Below, piece by piece: positions 8,092 through 18,204 of a DNA stretch of 64,000 bases. The notes beneath the pieces were generated by a model. It saw only the letters and a list, made by a program, of their open reading frames with translations, made no database searches and had not been told where the DNA came from. Positions within the stretch are counted from its first letter, which is position 1; each line of letters starts with the position of its first letter. Source of the stretch: a bacterium (lineage in GTDB: Bacteria > Bacillota > Bacilli > Lactobacillales > Streptococcaceae); assembly GCA_905221065.1 (NCBI GenBank), contig CAJNBS010000003.1, positions 78,254-142,253 on the forward strand. The letters are read 5' to 3'. Made by a program: the position numbers and the translations under genes.

Positions 8092-9834
8092 ATGGAATTA
8101 AGTGCTATTTACCATAGAACTGAGTCGGAGTATGCCTATCTTTATAAGGATAAGAAACTCCATATTCGGATTCGTACTAAGAAAGGGGACATTGAAAGCA
8201 TCAACTTGCATTATGGCGACCCTTTTATCTTTATGGAGGAGTTTTATCAAGATACAAAAGAAATGACTAAAATAACTTCTGATGCCTTATTTGACTATTG
8301 GCAGGTTGAAGTGTCTGTTGACTTTGCACGTATCCAGTATCTTTTTGAACTCACGGATACAGAAGACCAGAGCATTTTGTATGGCGATAAAGGCTGCGTG
8401 GAAAATTCTCTAGAAAATCTTCATGCTATTGGAAATGGCTTTAAGTTGCCTTATATACATGAAATTGATGCATGCCAGGTTCCTGACTGGGTTTCAGATA
8501 CGGTATGGTATCAGATATTTCCTGAGAGATTTGCTAATGGAAATGATCTATTAAACCCAGAAGGGACATTAGACTGGGATTCCTCTATCACACCTCAGAG
8601 TGATGATTTCTTTGGTGGTGATTTACAGGGGATTATAGACCATCTGGATTATTTGCAAGACTTGGGCGTTACTGGACTTTATCTTTGTCCTATCTTTGAA
8701 TCTACGAGCAATCATAAGTACAATACGACAGATTATTTCGAAATTGACCGTCATTTTGGGGACAAGGAGACCTTTCGGGAACTGGTAGAGCAAGCTCATC
8801 AGCGTGGCATGAAAATCATGCTGGATGCTGTATTTAATCATATTGGTTCGCAATCGCCTCAATGGCAAGATGTTGTCAAAAATGGTGAACAGTCTGCTTA
8901 TAAAGATTGGTTCCATATTCAACAATTCCCAGTGACGACTGAAAAGTTAGCCAATAAGAGAGAGTTATCCTATCATGCTTTTGGTTTCGAGGACTATATG
9001 CCTAAGCTAAATACAGCCAATCCAGAGGTCAAGGACTATCTTTTAAAAGTTGCGACTTATTGGATTGAAGAGTTTGATATCGATGCTTGGCGTTTGGATG
9101 TGGCTAATGAGATTGACCATCAGTTTTGGAGGGATTTTCGCAAGGCAGTTCTAGCTAAAAGGCCTGATCTTTATATCCTTGGAGAAGTCTGGCATACGTC
9201 TCAGCCTTGGCTAAATGGAGATGAGTTCCACGCGGTCATGAATTATCCTTTATCCGATAGTATCAAAGAGTATTTCTTACGAGGGCTTAAGAAGACAGAC
9301 CAATTCATAGATGAAATCAATGGCCAATCTATGTATTACAAGCAGCAGATTTCAGAGGTTATGTTTAATCTCCTAGATTCGCATGATACAGAACGAATCT
9401 TGTGGACAGCCAATGAAGACGTTCAACTGGTCAAATCAGCCTTAGCCTTTCTCTTTTTACAAAAAGGAACACCGTGTATCTATTACGGAACAGAGTTATC
9501 CTTGACAGGAGGACCAGACCCAGATTGTCGTCGTTGTATGCCTTGGGAACGCGTATCAAGTGACAATGATATGTTGAACTTTATCAAGAAGCTAATCAAG
9601 ATTCGCAAGCATTCGTCAGCAAGCATTCAGCATGGCAAGTATAGTCTCCAAGAAATCAAAGCTGATGTAGTAGCTTTGGAGTGGAAATACGATGGCCGAA
9701 TTCTCAAAGCAATGTTCAACCAATCAAAAGAAGATTATCATTTACCAAAAGAAGCAGTAGCACTAGCAAGCAATTGCCAAGAATTAGAGAATCATCTTGT
9801 CATCTCTCCAAAAGGATTTGTGATTTTTCATTAA
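8092..9834 (+). CDS. GH13 neopullulanase/cyclomaltodextrinase-type alpha-glucosidase
   Basis: 580 residues, start preceded by TTAGGAG. An N-terminal beta domain (about 1-125) resembles CBM34. The barrel starts at about 135 (WYQIFPERFANG) and contains DAVFNH, the nucleophile Asp in DAWRLDVANE, the acid Glu in ILGEVWH and the transition-state Asp in LLDSHDTERI. This order with WYQIFPERF is typical of cytosolic neopullulanases that cut cyclodextrins, pullulan or short maltodextrins. No signal peptide, so it acts on imported maltodextrin or stored glucan. The cre-like site upstream fits catabolite repression. Confidence 0.88.
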   Translation: MELSAIYHRTESEYAYLYKDKKLHIRIRTKKGDIESINLHYGDPFIFMEEFYQDTKEMTKITSDALFDYWQVEVSVDFARIQYLFELTDTEDQSILYGDKGCVENSLENLHAIGNGFKLPYIHEIDACQVPDWVSDTVWYQIFPERFANGNDLLNPEGTLDWDSSITPQSDDFFGGDLQGIIDHLDYLQDLGVTGLYLCPIFESTSNHKYNTTDYFEIDRHFGDKETFRELVEQAHQRGMKIMLDAVFNHIGSQSPQWQDVVKNGEQSAYKDWFHIQQFPVTTEKLANKRELSYHAFGFEDYMPKLNTANPEVKDYLLKVATYWIEEFDIDAWRLDVANEIDHQFWRDFRKAVLAKRPDLYILGEVWHTSQPWLNGDEFHAVMNYPLSDSIKEYFLRGLKKTDQFIDEINGQSMYYKQQISEVMFNLLDSHDTERILWTANEDVQLVKSALAFLFLQKGTPCIYYGTELSLTGGPDPDCRRCMPWERVSSDNDMLNFIKKLIKIRKHSSASIQHGKYSLQEIKADVVALEWKYDGRILKAMFNQSKEDYHLPKEAVALASNCQELENHLVISPKGFVIFH

Positions 9835-9893
9835 AGAGCAATTATGAGCGACAGGAAAGTTGTAGTATAGTGAAGATTTTACAAACAGACTAA

Positions 9894-9922
9894 TTGCCGT
9901 CTTGCTATAATTGGTATATAAT
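9894..9922 (+). promoter_or_regulatory. Sigma-70 type promoter of the 9954-10997 gene pair
   Basis: TTGCCG (9894-9899) and TATAAT (9917-9922) are separated by 17 bases; GGAGGA precedes the ATG at 9954. Confidence 0.65.
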
Positions 9923-9953
9923 TTAACTTAGTGAAAATAGGAGGAATAATCGA

Positions 9954-10265
9954 ATGGAATTAAAAGATTTTACAGAAAAAGAACAGGAAATGATTAAGAA
10001 GGGGCTGACTACGTCTAAGATTAGTGACAAGGAAACTGCTGAGAAAATTCTTGCGCTCGTCCCACAAGACTTGATTAAGCGAATCCCGTTTTTCGTCAGA
10101 AAACATGCTACAACACGTACTATTAAACGTATTTCAATTGAACACCCTGAACTCTACGCTGCAGCTCAAACAAGTGGTGAAATCCCAGAAAAAGAACGCG
10201 AAGAATTGCGTCAAATTATCACGACTATCTTTGAACAAAAAATGAATAAGCATAGTATTAAGTAG
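9954..10265 (+). CDS. Conserved small protein of unknown function
   Basis: 103 residues, charged and helical, with no membrane segment, Cys or recognisable motif. The segment KRIPFFVRKHATTRTIKRI is strongly basic and could bind nucleic acid or ribosome; that is a guess. It has a good promoter and GGAGGAATAATCG ribosome-binding region, and the next gene starts three bases after its stop, so the two form an operon. Confidence 0.7.
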   Translation: MELKDFTEKEQEMIKKGLTTSKISDKETAEKILALVPQDLIKRIPFFVRKHATTRTIKRISIEHPELYAAAQTSGEIPEKEREELRQIITTIFEQKMNKHSIK

Positions 10266-10268
10266 AGA

Positions 10269-10997
10269 ATGAAGATATTTTTTATTGGTGGTCTAGGAAG
10301 CAATGTCTATCATAGCAGGGATTTTTTTCAAGAACTAGATTCGCAGGTCTGTTTTCTAAATCCATATGAAAAGCATCTTCGAGATGAAACAGAATTGAAA
10401 GCATGGTTTAAAAATGCGATTGTTGAGAAAGAATCTATCTGTCTGATAGGCCATTCTCTTGGAGGAGATTTGGCTCGTTATCTCGCATCGGAATTTCATG
10501 AAGTGAAAAAACTGATTCTTTTGGATGGTGGTTATCTAGATTTAGATAAGATTTTACCTTTAGATACAGAGTTAGAGGAAGCTAAAAACTATATCGAATC
10601 TCAAGTCGTTTCAGACTTAGCTCTTCTTATTTCTAAAGAGAAATCTGAAGCAAAGCATTGGTCAGAAAATATGGAGGAAGCTGTAAGACAGTCTTATCAC
10701 TGGAATGCGGAGTATGATAGATATGAGTTAGCTATAAATTATGAAAATATAGAAGCGATACTCCGCTTACGGCGGAAAATCCAAGTTTTTAAGAGAGAAG
10801 TGGGAGATACCTTGTTTATCAGTCCTCACTATCCTAATGAAGCTAGATGGAGAGAGGAAGCCCTAAAAGAATTGCCAACTTATTTTGATATTATTTTTCT
10901 AGAAAACTTTAGTCATGTGCTTTATACTGAAGCACCTAAAGAAATCGCTAGTCTAATTAATGAGTGGTTTTCTTATTCTCACTGGGCTATTGAATAA
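10269..10997 (+). CDS. Alpha/beta-hydrolase fold protein
   Basis: 242 residues. The N-terminus FFIGGLGSNVYHSRDFF gives the first strand and oxyanion region. GHSLGGDLARYL is the nucleophile elbow (Ser about residue 62) and NFSHVLYTEAP contains the expected catalytic His near 217. It lacks a signal peptide. Coupled to the small protein upstream with a three-base gap and no separate strong ribosome-binding site. The substrate is unknown. Confidence 0.78.
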   Translation: MKIFFIGGLGSNVYHSRDFFQELDSQVCFLNPYEKHLRDETELKAWFKNAIVEKESICLIGHSLGGDLARYLASEFHEVKKLILLDGGYLDLDKILPLDTELEEAKNYIESQVVSDLALLISKEKSEAKHWSENMEEAVRQSYHWNAEYDRYELAINYENIEAILRLRRKIQVFKREVGDTLFISPHYPNEARWREEALKELPTYFDIIFLENFSHVLYTEAPKEIASLINEWFSYSHWAIE

Positions 10998-11012
10998 ATC
11001 ATCATAATTAAT

Positions 11013-11072
11013 ATATAGTTTATTAGAATAAGATATGAACAAATTGATTAGGAATATTAAATTAATTTCGGT
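11013..11072 (+). repeat. Truncated RUP-like repeat (left half only)
   Basis: TATAGTTTATTAGAATAAG and the following GAACAAATTGATTAGGAATAT resemble the left half of the other RUP-like copies in this window (20901, 28373, 61615). The right half (the part ending with AGATT..) is missing. Confidence 0.55.
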
Positions 11073-11112
11073 TCTTTGTCAACTGTGGTGGGTTAAAGAG
11101 AAGCTAAGATCT

Positions 11113-11143
11113 AGAAAGGACACATTTCGTCCTTTCTTTTTCT
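11113..11143 (+). terminator. Terminator upstream of rbgA
   Basis: GAAAGGAC / GTCCTTTC stem with loop ACATTTC and a following T-run. Confidence 0.75.
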
Positions 11144-11327
11144 ATTCAGGAAGCTTAAAGGGCTATCATCGGACAAAATAGAGAAGGCATGATATAATAT
11201 AAAGTAGATTTCTATGTAATTAAATAAGAACTGTTTGAACACCATTCATTTGAAAACTCTCTATGTTCAAACGATAGTAAAATAAAATAAGGGCTCTAAA
11301 CCCTTGCTACGAAAGGAAAAAAACTCA

Positions 11328-12179
11328 ATGGCTACTATTCAATGGTTTCCTGGTCACATGTCTAAAGCGCGTCGACAGGTGCAGGAAAATTTAAAATTTG
11401 TTGATTTTGTGACGATTTTGGTGGATGCACGCTTACCTCTATCTAGTCAAAATCCTATGTTGACAAAGATTGTTGGTGACAAACCAAAACTCTTGATTTT
11501 AAACAAGGCAGACTTGGCGGACCCAGCAATGACCAAGGAATGGCGTCAGTATTTTGAATCACAAGGAATCCAGACTCTGGCTATTAACTCCAAAGAGCAA
11601 GTGACTGTAAAAGTCGTAACAGATGCAGCCAAAAAACTCATGGCTGATAAGATTGCTCGCCAGAAAGAACGTGGTATCAAGATTGAAACCCTACGTACCA
11701 TGATTATCGGGATTCCAAACGCTGGTAAATCAACTCTCATGAACCGTTTGGCTGGTAAGAAAATTGCCGTTGTCGGCAATAAACCAGGTGTTACCAAGGG
11801 GCAACAATGGCTTAAAACCAATAAAGACCTGGAAATCTTGGATACACCAGGGATTCTCTGGCCTAAGTTTGAAGATGAAACTGTTGCACTGAAACTAGCC
11901 CTAACAGGAGCTATCAAAGACCAGTTGCTTCCTATGGATGAGGTAACCATTTTTGGTATCAATTATTTCAAAGAACATTATCCAGAAAAATTAGCTGAAC
12001 GCTTCAAACAAATGAAAATTGAAGAAGAAGCGCCTGTTATTATTATGGATATGACCCGCGCCCTCGGTTTCCGTGATGACTATGATCGTTTTTACAGTCT
12101 CTTCGTGAAGGAAGTCCGCGATGGCAAACTCGGTAACTATACCTTAGATACATTGGAAGACCTCGATGGCGACGATTAA
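11328..12179 (+). CDS. rbgA: Ribosome biogenesis GTPase RbgA (YlqF)
   Basis: 283 residues from the ATG at 11328 (GAAAGGA upstream; the TTG at 11304 precedes the ribosome-binding site). It is a circularly permuted GTPase: G4 NKADL (about residue 60) comes before G1 GIPNAGKST (about 126-134) and G3 DTPG (about 175). N-terminal [10 protein letters not shown] is the RbgA signature carrying the catalytic His. It helps late assembly of the 50S subunit. The last 14 bases overlap rnhB, the usual rbgA-rnhB coupling in streptococci. Confidence 0.96.
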   Translation: MATIQWFPGHMSKARRQVQENLKFVDFVTILVDARLPLSSQNPMLTKIVGDKPKLLILNKADLADPAMTKEWRQYFESQGIQTLAINSKEQVTVKVVTDAAKKLMADKIARQKERGIKIETLRTMIIGIPNAGKSTLMNRLAGKKIAVVGNKPGVTKGQQWLKTNKDLEILDTPGILWPKFEDETVALKLALTGAIKDQLLPMDEVTIFGINYFKEHYPEKLAERFKQMKIEEEAPVIIMDMTRALGFRDDYDRFYSLFVKEVRDGKLGNYTLDTLEDLDGDD

Positions 12180-12945
12180 AGAAATCAAAGAACTCCTTGC
12201 TACGGTCAAGGACCTAGATAGCCCTATTTTTTTAGAACTCGAGCAGGATAATCGTTCTGGAGTTCAAAAGGAAATCAGCAAGCGTAAAAAAGCCATTCAG
12301 GCTGAACTGGATGAGGATATTCGTTTGGAATCCATGCTTTCCTATGAAAAAGAACTTTACAAACAAGGATTGACCTTGATAGCAGGTGTTGACGAGGTTG
12401 GTCGTGGTCCTCTGGCGGGGCCTGTAGTTGCTGCAGCCGTCATCTTACCTAAAAATTGTAAGATTAGAGGTCTCAACGACAGCAAGAAAATTCCTAAAAA
12501 GAAACATCTGGAAATTTATCAAGCCGTTCAAGATCAAGCCTTGTCAATCGGAATTGGTATCATGGATAATCAGATCATCGACCAAGTCAATATCTATGAA
12601 GCAACCAAACTGGCCATGAAGGAAGCTATCTCCCAGCTCAGTCCTCAACCTGAACATCTCTTGATCGATGCCATGAAACTGGAGTTGCCCATTTCACAAA
12701 CTTCCATCATCAAAGGTGATGCTAATTCCCTCTCGATCGCAGCAGCTTCTATAGTAGCCAAGGTGACACGTGATGAATTGATGAAGGAATACGATCAGCA
12801 ATTCCCTGGCTATGATTTTGCTACTAATGCAGGATATGGAACAGCTAAACACCTAGAAGGACTGGAAAAACTAGGAATTACCCCAATTCACCGAATCAGC
12901 TTTGAACCCGTTAAATCACTGGTTTCAGTAGAAAAAGAAAGTTAA
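12166..12945 (+). CDS. rnhB: Ribonuclease HII
   Basis: 259 residues. The catalytic motif [15 protein letters not shown] (about 76-90) supplies the first Asp and Glu, LIDAM (about 166) a further Asp, and [11 protein letters not shown] completes the active site. An N-terminal helical extension of about 70 residues is normal for the Firmicute enzyme. It cleaves RNA in RNA-DNA hybrids and removes misincorporated ribonucleotides. It overlaps rbgA by 14 bases. Confidence 0.97.
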   Translation: MATIKEIKELLATVKDLDSPIFLELEQDNRSGVQKEISKRKKAIQAELDEDIRLESMLSYEKELYKQGLTLIAGVDEVGRGPLAGPVVAAAVILPKNCKIRGLNDSKKIPKKKHLEIYQAVQDQALSIGIGIMDNQIIDQVNIYEATKLAMKEAISQLSPQPEHLLIDAMKLELPISQTSIIKGDANSLSIAAASIVAKVTRDELMKEYDQQFPGYDFATNAGYGTAKHLEGLEKLGITPIHRISFEPVKSLVSVEKES

Positions 12946-12961
12946 GTTAGAAGGAATGATT

Positions 12962-14512
12962 ATGGAGGAACAGTCAGAAACACTCAGTTCCAAGAAAGAA
13001 TTTGCCTTTGCCTCAAGCACCATATTATCCCAAGTTGGACGAGGAATTATTGTTGGACTCGTCGTGGGGCTCATTGTCGGATCCTTTCGGTTTTCAATCG
13101 AAAAAGGCTTCCACCTGATACAAGGACTTTATCAAGATCAAGCGCACCTAGTGAGCAATCTTTTTATCATTGGTCTATTTTATTTAATAGTTTGTTGGCT
13201 CAGTGCGAAATTAACTCGGTCAGAAAAAGACATCAAAGGTTCAGGAATTCCTCAAGTTGAAGCCGAATTAAAGGGACTCATGACCCTCAACTGGTGGGGC
13301 GTACTTTGGAAAAAATATATTCTAGGAATTCTTGCTATTGCAAGTGGACTCATGCTGGGGCGTGAAGGGCCAAGTATTCAACTCGGAGCGGTTGGTGGTA
13401 AAGGTATTGCCAAGTGGCTCAAATCCAGTCCAGTAGAGGAACGCTCTCTGATTGCGAGTGGAGCTGCCGCAGGTTTAGCCGCAGCCTTTAATGCTCCGAT
13501 TGCAGGACTTCTCTTTGTTGTAGAAGAAGTCTATCACCATTTTTCACGCTTTTTCTGGGTCTCAACTCTAGCAGCCAGCCTCGTAGCAAACTTTGTTTCT
13601 CTGCTCATATTTGGCCTAACACCCGTACTGGATATGCCAGACAATATCCCACTCATGACCCTAGACCAGTATTGGATTTACCTCCTCATGGGAATTTTTC
13701 TGGGTCTTTCCGGTTTTCTCTATGAAAAAGCTGTACTCAATGTTGGTAGAGTTTATGACTGGATTGGTCAAAAAATCCGTTTGGATAGAGCTTATTATCC
13801 AATTCTGGCTTTCATTCTCATCATACCAGTCGGGATCTTCTTGCCCCAGATCCTTGGAGGTGGAAATCAGCTTGTTCTTTCTTTGACTGAGCAAGATTTT
13901 AGTTTCCAAGTTCTATTAGCTTACTTTTTAATCCGCTTTGTTTGGAGCATGATTAGCTATGGAAGTGGTCTTCCAGGAGGTATTTTCCTACCCATTTTGG
14001 CGCTTGGCTCCTTACTTGGTGCTCTAGTTGGTGTTATTTGTGTTAATATTGGACTTGTCAGTCAGGAGCAATTCCCTATATTTGTCATTCTGGGAATGAG
14101 TGGCTATTTTGGAGCAATATCCAAGGCTCCCTTAACCGCTATGATTCTGGTAACCGAGATGGTAGGAGATATTCGCAATCTCATGCCACTTGGCTTAGTA
14201 ACCCTAGTTGCCTACATCATCATGGATTTACTCAAAGGTGCGCCAGTCTATGAGGCTATGCTAGAAAAAATGTTGCCAGAAGAAGCGACAGATGAAGGAG
14301 AGGTCACTCTCATTGAAATCCCTGTATCTGACAAAATCGCTGGAAAACAAGTACACGAACTCAACCTGCCACACAACGTCCTCATCACCACCCAAGTTCA
14401 TAATGGCAAGAGCCAAACAGTTAACGGCTCAACCAGAATGTATCTGGGTGATATGATTCACTTAGTGATTCCAAAAAGTGAAATTGGAAAAGTAAAAGAT
14501 TTGTTGTTGTAG
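12962..14512 (+). CDS. ClC-family chloride channel/antiporter with C-terminal RCK_C domain
   Basis: 516 residues from the ATG at 12962; an ATG at 12956 lies too close to AAGGA to be the likely start. Family motifs are GSGIPQVEAEL (about 93), GREGPSIQLG (about 137, with the gating Glu) and GLPGGIFLP (about 333), in about ten membrane helices. Residues from about 440 on (IEIPVSDKIAGKQVHELNLP) form a TrkA-C/RCK_C regulatory domain. The gating Glu suggests a Cl-/H+ exchanger. Ten bases downstream of rnhB, so cotranscription is likely. Confidence 0.92.
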   Translation: MEEQSETLSSKKEFAFASSTILSQVGRGIIVGLVVGLIVGSFRFSIEKGFHLIQGLYQDQAHLVSNLFIIGLFYLIVCWLSAKLTRSEKDIKGSGIPQVEAELKGLMTLNWWGVLWKKYILGILAIASGLMLGREGPSIQLGAVGGKGIAKWLKSSPVEERSLIASGAAAGLAAAFNAPIAGLLFVVEEVYHHFSRFFWVSTLAASLVANFVSLLIFGLTPVLDMPDNIPLMTLDQYWIYLLMGIFLGLSGFLYEKAVLNVGRVYDWIGQKIRLDRAYYPILAFILIIPVGIFLPQILGGGNQLVLSLTEQDFSFQVLLAYFLIRFVWSMISYGSGLPGGIFLPILALGSLLGALVGVICVNIGLVSQEQFPIFVILGMSGYFGAISKAPLTAMILVTEMVGDIRNLMPLGLVTLVAYIIMDLLKGAPVYEAMLEKMLPEEATDEGEVTLIEIPVSDKIAGKQVHELNLPHNVLITTQVHNGKSQTVNGSTRMYLGDMIHLVIPKSEIGKVKDLLL

Positions 14513-14572
14513 TTCTTGTTTACATAATTTATATTATGTAAATTTTGATTAAATAAACTAGAAAACCGATTC

Positions 14573-14598
14573 TCAGAAATGAGATCGGTTATTTTTTA
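14573..14598 (+). terminator. Terminator after ClC gene
   Basis: AACCGATCTC-type stem: ACCGATTCTCA / TGAGATCGGT with loop GAAA region, followed by TTATTTTTT. Confidence 0.75.
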
Positions 14599-14636
14599 AG
14601 ACCCTATTTTTTAATATACTATTTCCTCCAAAATCA

Positions 14637-14671
14637 TTGAAATTATAGCTTGAATTTGATATGATGGTCTT
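14637..14671 (+). promoter_or_regulatory. Extended -10 promoter giving a predicted leaderless pgdA mRNA
   Basis: TTGAAA (14637-14642), 17-base spacer, TG then TATGAT (14660-14665), and only six bases before the ATG at 14672. Transcription should start at or next to the A of the ATG. There is no Shine-Dalgarno. Confidence 0.65.
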
Positions 14672-16063
14672 ATGGATAAAAGTAGAGCAAAGCGTGAGAA
14701 TCACGATAAGATAAGAATGAGTCTAATAGCCCTAGTAGCCATCTTCTCAGTAAGTATTTGTGTCCTTGGTTCAATAATTGGATACAAAATATACACAAAT
14801 CAAAGTTTTGAACAAAAGATTGAGTCTTTAAAAAATGATAAAGATAATCAATTGAGTGAGGGAAATCAGAAGGATCATTTTCGTAAGGGACAAGCAGAAG
14901 TAATTGCCTATTATCCTCTCCAAGGGGAGCAAGTGATTGCGTCTGTAAAAGAAATCATGACACAGGATATTAAGGAAAATCTGGAAGACAAGGAAAATCT
15001 GGTTTTTTATTATACGGAGAAACAGGATTCGACTTTAAAAGGTATTGTCAACCGAAGTGTGATGAAACAAGTCTATGATTTAACTTCGTCAAAAGTTGAA
15101 GAGACTGAAAAAACTAGTCTGGCAAAAGTACATTTGACAGAAGATGGTAAACCTTTTACCCTTAATCAACTATTTTCAGATGCTAGTAAGGCCAAAGAGA
15201 AACTGATAAAAGAACTGACTTCTTTCTTACAGGATAAGAAATTGGAGCAAGAAAAGGTCGATCAACTTGTTAAAGGTTTGTCTGAACAAGACTTATCTGC
15301 ATGGAATTTTGATTACAAGGATAGCCAAATTCTTATTTATCCGAGTCAGCCTGTTGAAAATCTGGATGAGATTGCCTTACCGGTATCTAGTTTCTTTGAA
15401 GTTATTCAGTCCTCTTATTTATTAGATAAGGACGCAGAACTATATAAGGCTTATTATGAAAAGAAAAATCGTAAAGTAGTGGCCTTGACTTTTGATGATG
15501 GACCAAATCCTGCAACGACAAATCAAGCATTAGATACTCTTTCTAAGTATGGTATCAAGGCAACTTTCTTTGTTTTAGGTAAGAATGTTTCTGGCAATGA
15601 AGAGATTTTGAAACGCATGAAAGCAGATGGCCATGTCATTGGAAACCATAGTTGGAGCCATCCAGTGCTTTCAAAACTTTCTCTTGATGACGCTAAAAAA
15701 CAAATAACTGATACTGAGGATGCGCTAACTAAGGTCCTGGGCTCTAGTTCTAAACTTATGCGTCCGCCTTATGGAGCTATTACAGACGACATTCGCAATA
15801 GCTTAGATTTGAGCTTTATTATGTGGGATGTGGATAGTCTGGACTGGAAGAGTAAAAATGAAGCAGCTATTTTGACAGAAATTCAGCGTGAAGTCAAGAA
15901 TGGTTCTATTATTCTCATGCATGATATCCATGCTGAGACAGTAAATGCTCTGCCGAAGGTTATTGACTATTTGAAAGGGCAAGGTTATGACTTTGTAACC
16001 GTACCAGATTTGTTAGATTCTCGTCTTAAAGCTCACCAGCTTTACTACGACCGTGACCAATAA
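14672..16063 (+). CDS. pgdA: Peptidoglycan N-acetylglucosamine deacetylase PgdA
   Basis: 463 residues. One membrane anchor (about 17-40) follows a basic N-terminus. An extracytoplasmic linker region (about 45-265) is followed by the NodB/CE4 catalytic domain: LTFDDGPNP (about 273), HSWSHP (about 325), RPPYGA (about 365), DVDSLDW (about 388) and LMHDIH (about 414). It removes acetyl groups from cell-wall GlcNAc, which gives lysozyme resistance. The sequence closely resembles pneumococcal PgdA. No ribosome-binding site precedes the ATG; see the promoter entry. Confidence 0.96.
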   Translation: MDKSRAKRENHDKIRMSLIALVAIFSVSICVLGSIIGYKIYTNQSFEQKIESLKNDKDNQLSEGNQKDHFRKGQAEVIAYYPLQGEQVIASVKEIMTQDIKENLEDKENLVFYYTEKQDSTLKGIVNRSVMKQVYDLTSSKVEETEKTSLAKVHLTEDGKPFTLNQLFSDASKAKEKLIKELTSFLQDKKLEQEKVDQLVKGLSEQDLSAWNFDYKDSQILIYPSQPVENLDEIALPVSSFFEVIQSSYLLDKDAELYKAYYEKKNRKVVALTFDDGPNPATTNQALDTLSKYGIKATFFVLGKNVSGNEEILKRMKADGHVIGNHSWSHPVLSKLSLDDAKKQITDTEDALTKVLGSSSKLMRPPYGAITDDIRNSLDLSFIMWDVDSLDWKSKNEAAILTEIQREVKNGSIILMHDIHAETVNALPKVIDYLKGQGYDFVTVPDLLDSRLKAHQLYYDRDQ

Positions 16064-16139
16064 TATACAAAATCTAAAGAGATAAGTTTTCTTTGAGAAT
16101 TTGTTTCTTTGGATTTTCTTCACATAGAAAGGAAAAATA

Positions 16140-16982
16140 ATGAAATCTTATACTTTAAATAATGGCGTTCCAATTCCAGTTCTGGGTTTTGGAACTTGGA
16201 AAGCTGAAAATGGGGAGATTGCCTACCAAGCTGTCCTAGAGGCTTTAAAGGCAGGATATCGCCATATTGATACGGCAGCTATCTATAAAAATGAAGAAAG
16301 TGTTGGTCGTGCTATTCATGATAGTGGCGTGCCACGTGAGGAAATTTTTGTAACCAGTAAACTCTGGAATACAAATCACACCTATGAGCAAGCTCGTCAG
16401 GCTTTTGAAGAGTCTTTAGAGAAGCTGGGTTTGGAATATTTGGATTTGTATTTGATTCATTGGCCAAATCCAAAACCGCTCAGAGAAAATGAGCAATGGA
16501 AAATCCGAAATGCGGAAGTCTGGAGAGCGATGGAGGACCTCTATCAAGAAGGCAAAATCCGTGCCATTGGGGTTAGTAATTTTCTTCCCCATCATTTGGA
16601 TGCCTTGCTTGAAACTGCCACTATCGTTCCTACGGTCAATCAGGTTCGCTTGGCGCCAGGTGTGTATCAAGAGGAAGTCGTAGATTACTGTCGAGAAAAA
16701 GGAATTTTATTAGAAGCTTGGGGGCCTTTTGGACAGGGAGAACTATTTGATAGTAACCAAGTACAAGAAAGCGCAGCAAATCATGGAAAATCGGTTGCTC
16801 AGATAGCCTTGGCCTGGAGCTTGGCAGAAGGATTTTTACCGCTTCCGAAATCTGTCACAGCATCTCGTATTCAGGCTAATCTTGATTGCTTTGGAATCGA
16901 ATTGAGTCATGAGGAGAGAGAAACTTTAAAAACAATTGCTGTTCAGTCTGGTGCTCCACGAGTTGATGACATGGATTTCTAG
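16140..16982 (+). CDS. Aldo/keto reductase
   Basis: 280 residues, GAAAGGA before the ATG. VLGFGTWKAENGE at the N-terminus, HIDTAAIYKNE with catalytic Asp and Tyr (about 43-48), VTSKLWNTNH with catalytic Lys (about 72), LDLYLIHWP with catalytic His (about 105) and the NADPH-binding PKSV near 238. This is the AKR5-like 2,5-didehydrogluconate reductase branch. The physiological substrate is unknown. It follows pgdA, as in pneumococcus. Confidence 0.92.
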   Translation: MKSYTLNNGVPIPVLGFGTWKAENGEIAYQAVLEALKAGYRHIDTAAIYKNEESVGRAIHDSGVPREEIFVTSKLWNTNHTYEQARQAFEESLEKLGLEYLDLYLIHWPNPKPLRENEQWKIRNAEVWRAMEDLYQEGKIRAIGVSNFLPHHLDALLETATIVPTVNQVRLAPGVYQEEVVDYCREKGILLEAWGPFGQGELFDSNQVQESAANHGKSVAQIALAWSLAEGFLPLPKSVTASRIQANLDCFGIELSHEERETLKTIAVQSGAPRVDDMDF

Positions 16983-16998
16983 AAAATCATAAAAAGAA

Positions 16999-17027
16999 TT
17001 GTACATTGTTCTAATTTTTGATATAAT
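16999..17027 (+). promoter_or_regulatory. Promoter of the glyQ T-box leader
   Basis: TTGTAC (16999-17004) and TATAAT (17022-17027) with a 17-base spacer, directly ahead of the T-box RNA. Confidence 0.75.
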
Positions 17028-17032
17028 AGTCT

Positions 17033-17217
17033 GCAGGAAAGAAAGTCTTATGGCGTTCTTCAAGCGAGCTTGGGATAGTGGGAGCCAAGTAGGGCAAAAT
17101 AAAGAACTGGCGCTTTCTGTAGTATTTTCAAAAACAATGAAGTAATAAATTAGGGTGGAACCGCGTTTCTGACGCCCCTAGGTCACAGACTTAGGAGCAA
17201 AGACACGGTTCTTTTTG
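17033..17217 (+). ncRNA. Glycine T-box riboswitch leader of glyQS
   Basis: The conserved T-box TAGGGTGGAACCGCG is at 17151-17165. Its GGAACCGCG can pair with ACACGGTTC to form the terminator ending in TTTTTG (17158-17217). Stem I spans about 17035-17140 with GATAGTGGGAGCC and a candidate glycine specifier GGC near 17108-17112. Uncharged tRNA-Gly should stabilise the antiterminator and switch on glyQ. Choice of the specifier is tentative; the gene served makes the amino acid certain. Confidence 0.9.
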
Positions 17218-17255
17218 TATCCAAAGTCACAAGAAGTTATAAAAAGGAGTAAATA

Positions 17256-18173
17256 ATGTCTAAAAAATTGACTTTCCAGGAAATCATCCTTACTTTGCAA
17301 CAATTTTGGAATGACCAAGGTTGTATGCTTATGCAGGCTTATGATAATGAAAAAGGTGCGGGAACCATGAGTCCTTACACTTTCCTTCGCGCTATTGGAC
17401 CTGAGCCATGGAATGCGGCTTATGTAGAGCCATCACGTCGTCCTGCTGACGGTCGTTACGGGGAAAACCCTAACCGTCTTTACCAACACCACCAATTCCA
17501 AGTGGTTATGAAACCTTCTCCATCAAATATCCAAGAACTTTATCTTGAGTCTTTAGAAAAATTGGGTATCAATCCATTGGAACACGATATTCGTTTTGTT
17601 GAGGACAACTGGGAAAACCCATCTACTGGTTCGGCTGGTCTTGGATGGGAAGTTTGGCTTGATGGGATGGAAATCACTCAGTTCACTTATTTCCAACAGG
17701 TTGGTGGATTGGCAACTGGCCCTGTGACTGCGGAAGTTACCTATGGTTTGGAGCGCTTGGCTTCATACATTCAAGAAGTGGACTCTGTCTATGATATCGA
17801 GTGGGCTGATGGTGTAAAATACGGAGAAATCTTTATCCAGCCTGAGTACGAGCATTCAAAATATTCGTTTGAAATTTCAGACCAAGAAATGTTGCTGGAA
17901 AACTTTGATAAGTTTGAAAAAGAAGCTGGTCGTGCCTTGGAAGAAGGATTAGTGCACCCTGCCTATGACTATGTTCTCAAATGTTCACATACCTTTAACC
18001 TGCTTGACGCGCGCGGTGCCGTATCTGTAACTGAACGTGCTGGCTATATCGCTCGTATCCGTAACTTGGCCCGTGTCGTAGCTAAAACCTTTGTCGCAGA
18101 ACGAAAACGCCTAGGCTACCCACTTTTGGATGAAGCAACACGAGCTAAACTCTTAGCAGAAGACGCAGAATAG
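17256..18173 (+). CDS. glyQ: Glycyl-tRNA synthetase alpha subunit
   Basis: 305 residues with AAAAGGAG before the ATG. Recognisable alpha-subunit segments are [13 protein letters not shown] at the N-terminus, [14 protein letters not shown] (motif 2 region, about 62-75), [21 protein letters not shown] (about 128-148) and TYGLERLA (motif 3). It forms an alpha2beta2 enzyme with GlyS and charges tRNA-Gly. Controlled by the T-box upstream. Confidence 0.98.
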   Translation: MSKKLTFQEIILTLQQFWNDQGCMLMQAYDNEKGAGTMSPYTFLRAIGPEPWNAAYVEPSRRPADGRYGENPNRLYQHHQFQVVMKPSPSNIQELYLESLEKLGINPLEHDIRFVEDNWENPSTGSAGLGWEVWLDGMEITQFTYFQQVGGLATGPVTAEVTYGLERLASYIQEVDSVYDIEWADGVKYGEIFIQPEYEHSKYSFEISDQEMLLENFDKFEKEAGRALEEGLVHPAYDYVLKCSHTFNLLDARGAVSVTERAGYIARIRNLARVVAKTFVAERKRLGYPLLDEATRAKLLAEDAE

Positions 18174-18204
18174 TGAGTAATACTGTGCTCTAAAATCGTT
18201 AGAG

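Larger units (their letters stand above)
10998..11327. other. Intergenic region with half RUP, terminator and rbgA leader
   Basis: Contains a partial RUP repeat (11013-11072), a hairpin terminator (11113-11143) and then an AT-rich promoter area with GATATAATATAAAG near 11190-11205. Just before rbgA, AAGGGCTCTAAACCCTT forms a small hairpin ahead of GAAAGGA. Confidence 0.5.

Noticed and set aside
12956-12961. Alternative ATG for the ClC gene
   Set aside because: It is only one base after AAGGA, too close for normal initiation; the ATG at 12962 has correct spacing.
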